Origin: Anoplolepis gracilipes
Taxonomy: Eukaryota > Arthropoda > Insecta > Hymenoptera > Formicidae
Reading direction: 5' to 3'
NCBI RefSeq assembly: GCF_047496725.1
Contig: NC_132974.1
Span: 5,649,501-5,713,500 of the forward strand
Length of the DNA: 64,000 bases
Position 1 is the first letter of the stretch. The number at the start of each line of letters is the position of its first letter. The notes beneath the pieces are model-generated. The model did no database searches. It worked only from the letters and a program-made list of their open reading frames with translations, and had not been told where the DNA came from. Shown here piece by piece: positions 14,021-23,880 of the stretch. Position numbers and translations under genes: made by a program.

Positions 14021-14028
14021 GTGTGTGG
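13937..14028. repeat. Long (GT)n microsatellite
   Basis: A pure GT run extends from 13937 to 14015. It is broken by one C at 14016 and continues to about 14028, giving roughly 92 bases. Translation yields alternating Cys/Val on the plus strand and Thr/His on the minus strand, which explains the open frames 13920-14228 and 13841-14113. The flanks are GC-richer. Alternating purine-pyrimidine tracts of this length can adopt Z-DNA. Confidence 0.97.
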
Positions 14029-14240
14029 GTGCTTCCGAGAGCGTTTGCAAATTTATAGTACCGCGCGAGAAGCGCATCCGACGATATGTGCTGAATGAGA
14101 AATTATTTCGCACGGTCGCGAATTATGCACTTCTCCGTCAACACGATGCATCGTATTGTATGCTGATTGCTCGCAGAGGTCGATCCTTGTTTCTCCGGTT
14201 TCACGTGTATTACAGCTGTAATAATTAGACAGTGCATACG

Positions 14241-15120
14241 AGAAACGCATCTCCTATTATCAGACTATTAGGATGATAGAATATTAGGATATCAAATATA
14301 TTCGCAAGACAAGTGTAATTTGATCAAATGGGATAGTTAAAATATTATTACATATTAATATTATTTTTCTCTTGTACATGTAAACATTTATTTTTTTCCT
14401 ACTGAAAATATCGCGTATCTTTAAATGAAGCATAGATTGAAACTTTTATGAGACAACAACCTTAATTCACGTTTCAGTTAAATGTATTTAATTTATTAAG
14501 CTGAATGTATTTGTTATTTATTATATAATTATATATATATATATATATATATATGTTAATTATTATGTAATCCAACAGGAAAGTGTTTTAATAAAATAAT
14601 GAATTAAAAAGTGGATTAAATATCCAATCTACTTTCACGAACGCGAATGCTGGATTTTAAATGTTTGATTCGAACAATATGGTCGAAGAGGGCCACGTGA
14701 ATTATTCGCAAGGCGATTAGATCGACCGCAAAAGCGCGCTCCATGGTAATACCGGTAGAGAATACGAAATACGCTCATAACCGACATAAGAGATACAACG
14801 GATAGTCCTTTAGTCGATGCGGAACAGATAACGATAGATTAATCTATATGGTAAAGTGAGACAGATAATACACGGTTGTGAATGGTTGCAATATTTCATA
14901 ATAATTGTAAAAGTGCAGTAAAGAGAAAAACGTTTTAAAGGGAATATGTTGAATTCAAGTTTATATTTCAAAAACATATGATTATGTAAAATATGTATAT
15001 AATTGCAACAAGTCAGAACCGTATTGACGTGCACGTTAAATAAAATCGTTGAACAAAAGCTTGATTATAGAGTTTAACCTGGCGTTTTTAAAATTCATAT
15101 AAAGATTTCTAAACTCTCCT
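14241..15120. other. AT-rich non-coding block
   Basis: AT-rich sequence includes a TA microsatellite. A small GC-richer patch at about 14630-14830 contains CCATGG and several CpG sites. No gene or element is recognisable. Confidence 0.5.
14530..14554. repeat. (TA)n microsatellite
   Basis: This is an uninterrupted TA alternation of about 25 bases. Confidence 0.95.
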
Positions 15121-15146
15121 TCCATAAAAATCGATACCCGATTACC

Positions 15147-15189
15147 GGGGTGGGGTGGGATGGGGGAGGGGGGGTGAGGGGGGGGGGGG
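15147..15189 (+). other. G-run cluster, predicted G-quadruplex
   Basis: At least six runs of three or more G occur within 43 bases, separated by single T, A or TGA spacers, and the cluster ends in a 12-G run. This satisfies the standard intramolecular quadruplex pattern of four G3+ runs with loops of 1-7 bases. It lies at the left edge of a CpG-rich region. Confidence 0.8.
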
Positions 15190-15540
15190 ACCGTTATATA
15201 TCGTCATTCCGGCGCGGTGTTTCTCAAGCCGAGTGACGTAAAATATTCGCACGACACGATTAGATCGCGAGAGAACCACGCGCGCTTTTGTCTCGCATTA
15301 ACGGCCGCATTATGCCGCCGGGACTTATCGGTCCCGCAATGTATAGGAAGGCGGGCATAGGACGCCCATAGACACGGGCACACGTAAAACTGGGCGAACA
15401 CGCGCGATGTATCTCTTCCACCTCGCGCGAGTAAGGCCGAGCGGAAGTAATCGTTTTAACGCGCAATGGCAACGATCGTTAAGTACTGCGGGCCCGGCGT
15501 TACGTCAGTCGGCGATCAAGCTCGCTCGAGCGAGCGAGCG

Positions 15541-15575
15541 AGAGAAAGAGAGAGAAAGAGAGAGAGAGAGAAAGA
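15541..15575. repeat. Impure GA tract following a GAGC repeat
   Basis: GAGA sequence with AAAG interruptions follows directly after a GAGC/GCTC self-complementary segment at about 15519-15540. Confidence 0.9.
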
Positions 15576-15697
15576 ACGACTACCTACGTACTCCACACGG
15601 ACACACGGCTACGCCTCGACACATTGCGGCCCGACCCACGCGTCCATTGTCTTCCCTTTCGGAGACAGACGGCGCGTGACGTAAGGACGAGGGACGG

Positions 15698-15700
<3 letters not shown>

Positions 15701-15731
<31 letters not shown>
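15701..15731. repeat. (GA)n microsatellite
   Basis: This is a near-pure GA run of about 30 bases, followed by GGTCGGGTCGG. It is the second GA tract within 200 bases in this island. Confidence 0.95.
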
Positions 15732-15734
<3 letters not shown>

Positions 15735-16841
15735 CGGGTCGGCGTTAGATGAAGAAAAGGAGACGAGAGAGAAAACCGGCCGTACGTACGTATCGGCGGA
15801 TACATTTCATCGGGAGAAAGAATCCGCCTGGAAATTATAGGCAGATATACGCGGATACACGTAGGACGACGATCGCGAAGGGTATATCAAGATCTAACGT
15901 CGGGAGACTCCCACCGGCGCGGGAAAAGAGGAGAAGGACGTGAGAAAATAAAGCGCGCGTCGATGATAAATCGGCTGAAGAGAGAGAGAGAGCCCGCTTG
16001 ATCGGGTACTGTAAACGAATGTTCGCAGATGCAGCAAAACACTCGTAGTAGCGAGACTGACCTCTTGTATAGTAACCTTGATCGTGGATCATAAATCCCT
16101 TAGGTACAAAGAACAACGGGGATTCTTGTATAAGAGATAACACGAGTTTTTCTGCGCAACATTGCCCTGATCTAAATTTTCAATTGATCTGCAAGTAACA
16201 TATATTTCGCGACAAACGCTCTAATTTTTAATCTACCCCTGTTAAGATATAATAATTATCACCTCATCTTTCGAGATTTTTCGACATGTGTCTTTTTATT
16301 CTTAATCGAAAAGTTTTCTCTCCCCAATAGTAGACGAGCAATATGTTGCGTATGAAATAATCAATTATATGTATGTGTAAAGAGAGAATGTAATATTGAT
16401 AGTTTCGCTTTAATCATAAGAAAGCCACTAATTTTGAGCGACATGTGTAAGTTTATTGTCAAACGTAGCCGCGTTGACGTGCATCTCAAATAATCACCTA
16501 AATTAGACTCGTCTAATAAGTGAATCATACATACATATATGATTATACATTTTTCTCTATTTAAATAATACAATATAATAAATTGCACATCTCATTCCTC
16601 CGTAAATACTTGTTGACATCTCCAACTTTCACAGCAAACGAAAATATACAGTTCTATTTACAGGCTGACTGTGAGAAAAGACCCGCGATGACGACGCGAC
16701 GGTTCTCGCTGCTTCTTGATGAGATCACGCGGGAATCGTTGAAGGAGGGTTTCGGAACGCGAAGAGTGTCAATGCTAGAATACGTCGCACCTACGGCCCC
16801 AATATACTTATGTGTATACGGATTGTGAACGGCGGGATCGC

Positions 16842-16912
16842 GAGAGACGAGACGAGACGAGAGGAGACGAGAGGAGAGGAGACGAGACGAGAGGAGAGGC
16901 GAGGCGGCGAGT
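16842..16912. repeat. Variable GAGAC/GAGGA pentamer array
   Basis: GAGAC and GAGGA units alternate for about 70 bases and then degrade into GGCGA. The unit order varies, which suggests slippage and point change rather than recent expansion of one unit. An open frame crossing it encodes only Arg, Glu, Thr and Gly repeats. Confidence 0.85.
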
Positions 16913-17720
16913 CGTATTCCGCGGGTCTCACGGCTCAGCCTCGACGTGAATCATGCCAGTTCCGGTCCGACCCACGCGTACATGTCCCTGAAACAGCCGG
17001 TCTCGCGCTCGTCTCGACGCATCCCTCCAGTCTGAGTCTCGATTACAGCCGCGGTTTGCTTGGACGAATTCTCACGGTTATTTTTTCTTTCCACGAACTC
17101 GCGACACGTACGAGCGTTTTATCAGTCTACCAAAGCGCCGTGTGTTGCGTCGTTACTGATCCGTTTACGGTGTTGACACGCGTTTCTAATTTTAGATACC
17201 CACGTCGAACGTGTTTAATATTATGCAGACTCTGATGATGGCGTTTCAGTCGGTTTCAGTAAAGAAACTTCAATAAATGTACTACTTTCTTTGAAAATTG
17301 AGCAAATATTTGTCTCGTCAATCCGGTGGCAATTCTCTAGTACGTTGGACGTTATCATAAAAATGGTACATCGATCAAAATGTTTGTTAAGCATGAATGC
17401 TTCTTTCTCACTATACGAATCTTTTTATGATAAAGTCGGCCTATGGAAAAATTGCTGGGTCATTTGTCCATAAGTCGAAACAGCAAACGGGTTAATTTTC
17501 ACGCTGACGGTCTTTCGTGTAGAACGGAGACGGTACGTACCATCCAATTACGCCTCGGTCTCGTGCGCGTAAGCGTCATTTAATCGCAACCTACGTGACT
17601 GGTGGGAATCAAGACGTTAACTCCGATATAGACACTCCGCCAGGAAACAAAACGAGTAGTACACGCACATTTCTCGTTCCCCTACATCATTCCACGTGAC
17701 AGATTACGGCTCCAATATTT

Positions 17721-19180
17721 TGTCACTGTGAATATTAATCTTATTGTTAAATTATATATTGTATCGACGTCTCATTGGATTCTATTTGAACTCGTATTCT
17801 TTATAGTAGGGAAGTGTTCGGAAACTTCACTCGAGTGCACACAAGTGTCGTTTTATCTTTGTTTACTATCTAAAGTTAAACAAAAATAGAACGACACTCG
17901 TGTGCATCCGAGTAAAGTTTCCGAACGCGGTCTAGAACATTCTTAATTCTCTAAACCTTCCATAAAACGAAACCTTCCATAATCTCAAGGTCGACTTTTG
18001 ATAATACGAGCATATTTTTTTTTTCTCCACAATCATGAAATTGAGGCTCGGCAGAAGATATGTTTCATGCACGATGTAACATTTATATTCGTTCCCATGC
18101 AGATTTTTCGAGGATCTCTCATCGTGATATTCAAAAACCTTCTTCTTCCTCGACCAGAGGATGAAATAAATTTCAATATACGCGAGGTTTTATGAAACAC
18201 GAACCCGTAGTACTTCTCTCGAGTCCGCAATAAACTTTCGGCCGGTGTTTGCGATACATTTCATCTCGCGTGCGGCTGCCGAAATCCTCTATCCTTATTT
18301 TATGACGCGATCAAGGATGCAGATTGATTCTATGTAACAAATATGAATAAAACAAAATGTTACATTGACAGTCATGGATATTATTTCTTGGCATATTCCA
18401 AACCAGGCGTGAATAGAAACACTCTGTTTTTAGCAAGGATATTTCGTATTTAAATAAAAACGACGAGTATTTTTTAGGATTTATAATTATATGAAATATT
18501 CTTCTATTCTTGTTTCTGATATCTAATTTTAACAAAACTTATTATATTTATTAATAGAGATAACAAATATATGTACAATAACTGTTAAATTCCCTCAGAT
18601 AAAGTATAATAATATAATATTTCACTGATATAAAGTAATTTTGTAAACAAAGTAAAGTTCATTTTCTATCTAAATTTTTTTTCACGTTCATATCAGATTT
18701 TGATTAATAACATAATATTATTTCAACGAATCGATACACGTCTGTCATTCTTAATCTTTAAAATCATATCACGCATGAAAAATTAACTAAACAAAATTTT
18801 ACTTAACATAACTGTCAGTTCTTTATTAATACGTCCGTCACTTGAAATATTCCTTCTAATTAACAGTAACTGTCAACTTTACCAAAAGTGTCTCTCAGTT
18901 CACTCTTGAACTATTCTAGCGATAACGAAATAGAAGCGTCGTATAATTTATTCCATAAATACTGCTATTCACTTACAACTTCTGTGTGTGCATTCTGTTT
19001 CCAATTTTACATTATTATCTCAAACTTCCTACATTGATCTTACTATTTATATATGTACAGTTCACGTTTATTTTACACAGTAAATTAAGTAAAGTTCTAG
19101 TTAGTATTTTAAAAATGCAGCGAAAAAATGTTTCCCAAGCTATTATTCAGAATACTGACTTATTGTAATTCGGTGCGACC
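17721..19180. other. AT-rich non-coding block containing a 50-bp-arm hairpin
   Basis: The sequence is AT-rich except for the hairpin (17814-17928) and a GC-richer patch at about 17930-18310. The short open frames (for example 17998-18195 and 18311-18535) are not recognisable. Confidence 0.55.
17814..17928. repeat. Near-perfect hairpin: 50-bp arms, 15-bp loop
   Basis: Arm 17814-17863 is the reverse complement of arm 17879-17928 at 43 of 50 positions with no gaps. All seven differences are transitions, and three of them leave G-U pairs if the plus strand is transcribed, so about 46 of 50 positions could pair in RNA. The arms are GC-richer than their surroundings. No obvious TA or TTAA target duplication flanks it. 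It could be a foldback MITE, a hairpin-RNA locus or a miRNA-like precursor; the stem is longer than that of a usual animal pre-miRNA. Confidence 0.9.
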
Positions 19181-20282
19181 ATATGTCTAGAGACCGTTGT
19201 CAACTCTATGCTCACGAGATCTTGAGAAATCGTCCTGCTTTCGTCATGAGGCTAAGGTAGTTACAAGGGGGACACACAATGCAACGGACTCTCTGACGGG
19301 ACACACGTACCCTGTTATAAGGGCCCCCTATACGCCCCCTCGAGCTCTGTACAGCTCGTAACACGAGAACAGGACTTTGGGCCATGTAATGTTGGCGCAG
19401 CACGGAAGTCGCAGGCGTTCCCCTTGGAACGTGAACTTTCTATCTCACCCTTAGGAACGCGTGCGTGCAGGATCTGGATCTCGATCGACCGGAAGAGAAT
19501 TCGAGATGGCAAAGGGCGCGAGGGACGTTTTATTGAATAATTTGACAACGATTGTCCGAGGAACGTGTGACAATTCCTTTTATAAGCTTACACTCGTTAT
19601 TATAAATTATAATTATAAGCCGAGAAATCACATGGGAAATGAAAGCGGTAAAACGAAGAAGTCGTGGGATCGCGGCGAGAAAATTACTTAGACAATTAGT
19701 CTGGTTAAAGTGATCTCTGTTGCAACGTCATACGCGAAAGGTCGATGAAAATCAAACGGGATCGCCTCGTTATTACAGGGTATCCAGTATCGAAGGCAGG
19801 AGGGAGAGATCCGGAAATTTTGCGCGCTGAAGCTCGCCGCCGGCTTGGCTTCTATTAATTACGCGGCTGTCGTTTGCCGGTGAAACGCGATGCCGAAGCG
19901 TGTGCGGGCGTCGTTAATTTCCCGGGGCTGATTTTCCCGCGATTCAACTCGAACGCCGGAATCGCCACGCCACGGTTCGGTTCGCCGAGCGCGCCGTTTT
20001 TCACTCCGCCGCTCCACGGCATGCTTCGCGTGTGTGCGCGTGACACGGCCCACGATGGGGTGGTATCTCGACCGCGGCCCTTTCTCGCGAAAAACCGCTG
20101 ACGAAGACGAAGAACCGCGAACAATCCGATAGAGCGTGAAGGCGCGATAACGCGCCGCTGCCTCACCGTCCTATACGCATGCGTACATGCGTGAAATACG
20201 CGATTAAGCGAGCAAGCATGTGCGCGCACATATGCAGGAGAGGTCGTGTCACGTTAGATGCGGTAGAAGAATAGCAAGAATA

Positions 20283-20320
20283 TTTTTGCAATATTCTGAA
20301 CTTTCAGAATTTTGCAAAAA
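20283..20320. repeat. Small hairpin (17-bp arms, 4-bp loop)
   Basis: Arms 20283-20299 and 20304-20320 are inverted copies with one mismatch. No T-run or other terminator context applies in a eukaryotic setting, so I record it only as a structured site. Confidence 0.8.
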
Positions 20321-20598
20321 CCCACCGCGACATCGGAAAAATCATCATTGACTTTTTACAGAAAACTTTACCTCAATTTTTTTTATATTTTGCGTTTTAT
20401 ATTTTACTAGCAAGTATAATAAATCTTTTCGTTAAGATGTATAACATTTAATCGCAAACTTTCGCTTCAAAATCGTTAGTGGTTGTCGGACATATCGCAA
20501 GATAATTTATTTTATTGGTTTGATCACCATCCATGACAAACTTTAGTCACTTCTTCTTCGTCGAAAGTGGACAATTCTCACATAGCCAGAAAGATGAA

Positions 20599-20610
20599 GG
20601 GGGGGGGGGG
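20599..20610. repeat. poly-G run (12 G)
   Basis: This is a pure G run in a purine-rich stretch, prone to slippage and sequencing error. Confidence 0.9.
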
Positions 20611-20805
20611 AAGGAGGCCAGAGAATGTAGGATGGTGTCGGGATAACGCGGTAAATTTATGTCCAATTTCGCGGCGGATTCGGAAGCGGCGACCGAGCGG
20701 AATTTTCGCACGGAGATTTTAGCCCGCATGGGCAATAAACCTTCGACCAACCGAGCGGGTACACGCTGCCAGAAAGCCATGCGTGTACGAACATATATGT
20801 GCGAG

Positions 20806-20832
20806 AGAAAGAGAAAGAGAGAGAGAGAGAGA
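20806..20832. repeat. GA-rich tract
   Basis: A GAGAAAGAGAAAGAGAGA-type run of roughly 27 bases lies inside a GC-richer island. Confidence 0.9.
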
Positions 20833-21223
20833 TACAAGAAAAAAGATGAAAGAGGCAGAGATGGAAATAGAGTGAACATTGAGTGACGGGAGTTCATGGG
20901 GCCAGGTCGAAAAGCCGACAAACACAATCGGGATTGACTATCGAGGAGCGAGAGTTTTCGCGAGCGCGTGTGCAGACATATTTAGGGTGGATCCGATTCC
21001 GATCGAATCGGAAAACGTGTTTTCACAGTTTGTACACGTCGTCCGTTGAATAGTACTAAATGCATTTGACTCTCAATATAGGGCTCGATTAAACAGTATA
21101 ATAGAACGTTTTTTTTTTTCAAACGTTTAATTTTAACACAAATATTCACAAGTACACATTCACGAAAATCTGAACGTCATTATCCAATATAAAAATATAT
21201 ATAAGTATTTTTATATGTATATA

Positions 21224-21447
21224 TAGTACCGGCCAAAAATATATCACCTTTAGGATTATTGAGCATAAATTTAATTTAATTTACTTACTTATAAAATTAA
21301 TTTTTTATATTATTTTATGAAAAATATTTTATTCGCTAAGTTGTATTTACTATCAAAACATATATTATGATATTATAAATATCCATGCACTTTGAATAAA
21401 ATTATACTCAAAAATACTAAAAGGTGATATATTTTTGGCCGGTATTG
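21224..21447. mobile_element. Tc1/mariner-type MITE, 224 bp, TA target sites
   Basis: The two ends are inverted copies of about 50 bp beginning YARTACCGGCC, followed by AAAAATATATCACC at both ends with no mismatch in that inner block. Each end is bordered by TA (21222-21223 and 21448-21449), the duplication made by Tc1/mariner transposases. The interior is AT-rich and non-coding, so the copy is non-autonomous and would depend on a transposase supplied elsewhere. The left end differs from the right by two transitions in the first three bases and by small changes deeper in the repeat, suggesting moderate age. Superfamily assignment rests on the TA duplication and the CCGGCCAAAAA-like terminus. 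Confidence 0.88.
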
Positions 21448-21599
21448 TATAATATTGAAATAATGCATGGTTAATATATATACGGATTTAAATTTATTAT
21501 ATTTACACATCATCTGTGCTTGATTTTCAAACATTATTTTGTCATTGCCACATGTAGTAACAGAGTATAATAAATCTTTCCGCGCTATTTGACGGTTTG

Positions 21600-22001
21600 C
21601 TATCTTGAGACAGACGCACGATTGAAATGCCGAAAAAGAAAAGGAAGAAAAGGAAGAGGGAAGAAAAGCACTAGCGTAGCTTTCTTGTTTACAGTTCTTC
21701 TGAGGAAGAAAGATGTACAGTTTATCCTCTCTTATCTTTCACAGCACATTCGTGCATTCTGTCGCGAGAGTTGTAACCAGAAAGTGCCAGACTGCCTCGT
21801 CAGATTCCGTCGCCGCTGTTTTGTCCTCGTTAGGTGACTGTTTCTTCACTAATGAATCCTTTTCGTAATTAAACGGCAGCAAAGCGCAATCTCCGACGAA
21901 GACTTCTTTAATTAACGACAATTAACGGTGACAACGATTACGAGACGTGGAAGATGACGAGGATGGTGGTGGTGGCTGCGATGCGATATGTGTATCTTTT
22001 A

Positions 22002-22053
<52 letters not shown>

Positions 22054-22260
22054 GTCAGTGATCTCCGCTCATTTAAATTGTCGACGACGACTTTATGCGT
22101 GCTTCGACTGCAAGAAAGGCTACCTATTTTCCTTCGCAAAAGTCGACCGTCACCACGCAGATATTTAATGATGCAACTGCACCACGTTGCAATTACGCTG
22201 TACGACTGTTCTAATCCGATATCTCTAATTTTTTTACTCCAACATGCGACGTGACATGTA
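21600..22260. other. GC-richer patch with TC microsatellite
   Basis: Moderately GC-rich sequence flanks a TC repeat. A GGT trinucleotide run lies just upstream at about 21962-21976. Overlapping open frames (plus 21947-22168 and 21988-22254) are Ser/Leu-rich because of the repeat. No gene is recognised. Confidence 0.5.
22008..22051. repeat. (TC)n microsatellite
   Basis: This is an uninterrupted TC run of about 43 bases. It is the same repeat class as the GA tracts but in the opposite orientation. Confidence 0.96.
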
Positions 22261-22740
22261 CGATGCGGAAAGAATGATGAAATCTAGAGTTCAGAGGATT
22301 AATATCCTTCTACCTCATAGCATTATAAACAATATTATATATGAGTGAATTCTTGAGTATTTTCAGTTACAATCATTCTCTAACAGTATTTAATTAATAG
22401 TATATCTAAAAGGAGTATAGCCACTCTAATTCATATAATTTTGTACTTGTATTTATTTAATTTTCTCATTATAAAAAGAAATGTTCGGAAAGAAAAAGTT
22501 ACAAATAATTATTCTAAAATGTTTTGCACACACAATTTTGCAATTGTATGGATGTCGTCAATGTAAACAATTTTTAATTTGCAACTTTGCAGAGTGCCTA
22601 TGAAATATCTATCTTTTTAATGATAAATATTGAAAGAAATAAGAAAAATTGTGATTAATTTTATTAGTAAAATAAAACTGATATATATGTGTATATAGAA
22701 AGGTTATTTATAATCAACAAATTACAGTTTGATGTATTAT
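22261..22740. other. AT-rich non-coding block
   Basis: The sequence is AT-rich throughout. I see no gene, repeat array or element with defined ends. Confidence 0.5.
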
Positions 22741-23880
22741 CGATTTTTATCGCTTTCTCGGCGATTGAAAAAAAAAAAAAATGTTACTAGAACGTAACGA
22801 GCAAAGGTATCCTGAACAGTGCATAAACGGCAACTGTCGTTGAATATTTCCCAGCTCGTATACCAGGAGAATATATACGCTGCTCGCGTATATCCGGCGG
22901 ACGACATGGAAAAGCGATCGATCGCCTCGTGATCGCCTCTCTCGAGCGGCGATATTCGGAAGCGTAAAGAGATCTCCGCAGGTGCCCTCACATCGGAGGA
23001 GGATGGCACTTTAACCGTCCTCCGGATCGGTGCACGTTCGCACGAACGATCCTGCGGGAATAGCGATGAGAATATCCAAAACGGACTGTGTTGGCGGCCG
23101 CGCATCGGATTTATGGTGTAATGCAAATTTATCGGAATTTTATTCACCTCCCTCTCCTTCTTTCGTTCTCTTCATCCTCTCTTCTCCTTTTCTCATTTTT
23201 CCCGCGCTTTCGCGAAGGAGACAGCGCGGCGAGCAAGACAAGAAGAAAGGACAAAGTAAAGACGACGACGCGAAACTGCGCGGATACTGCCAGGTTCTTC
23301 AAAAAAAAAAATCGCGATTCCTCGTAAATTATGAGTGTCATCAATTTCTATCTTGGTCTCATTGCGGTCGCTATAACGGTACGTTACCGTCGTTGTCTCC
23401 CTCTATCTTTCCTCTCGGGGTCGAAAGGAGCGCTATACAGGCACACGGGAAAGAAAGCAAGAAAGGGCGGGAGACACGAGAAAGGGAGGGCCACCGGGGC
23501 GGCGGCCCCGCCGCTTTATTATACCCTTGCTTTATCCCTCTCCCCTGTCCCCTCTCGTAACCTCCATTCCTTTTGGTGTCCCGCAAGAACCGTAAAAGCG
23601 CTGCACCGAAGAAATATTACGAGCGCGATTTCATGGCGGCCGGCTGCACATTCTGACTTATATATACACGGTAGTAAGGATGATCTCTCTCGAAAGACGG
23701 GTATTGGACATATATCACCGGAATGCGGATACTGATCATGGGGCTTACAGATACACACATGGACCCGATACGACCGGGGTAATGCACCAGCTGGGATGTA
23801 TCGGCCTGTAAAATATCTTTTATGTACATCCCTCTGGAGCAAGGACGAAAATGTCGTGCGACAAATTACTAGGATTGAAA
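22741..23880. other. CpG-rich island, non-coding as far as can be read
   Basis: This is a GC-rich stretch of about 1.1 kb, CpG-dense in places, with a GGGGCGGCGGCCCCGCC segment near 23496-23513. Open frames on both strands overlap across most of it (plus 23030-23560 and 23331-23735; minus 22737-23147 and 23519-23842), none with a recognisable domain. The right edge passes sharply into AT-rich DNA. Confidence 0.5.

Larger units (their letters stand above)
15121..17720. other. Large CpG-rich region with G-run, GA and GAGAC repeats
   Basis: This is among the longest GC-richer stretches in the window. From left to right it holds a G-run cluster (15147-15189), a GAGC palindromic repeat at about 15519-15540, two GA-rich tracts, an AT-richer gap at about 16140-16650, a GAGAC-type pentamer array, and CpG-dense sequence to about 17700. 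Open frames such as 16810-17235 (141 codons) begin inside the GAGAC array and carry no recognisable domain. A regulatory or 5' exon role is possible but unproven. Confidence 0.5.
19181..21060. other. CpG-rich island, non-coding as far as can be read
   Basis: GC-rich sequence with many CpG sites occurs especially at 19780-20230. Overlapping open frames occur on both strands over the same bases (minus 19855-20229, minus 19859-20053, plus 19874-20101), which is the pattern expected from low stop frequency rather than coding. A small hairpin (20283-20320), a poly-G run and a GA tract lie in or next to it. No domain is recognised. Confidence 0.5.

Noticed and set aside
13841..14228. Opposed open frames with Cys-Val or Thr-His repeats
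   Set aside because: These are direct translations of the GT/CA microsatellite.
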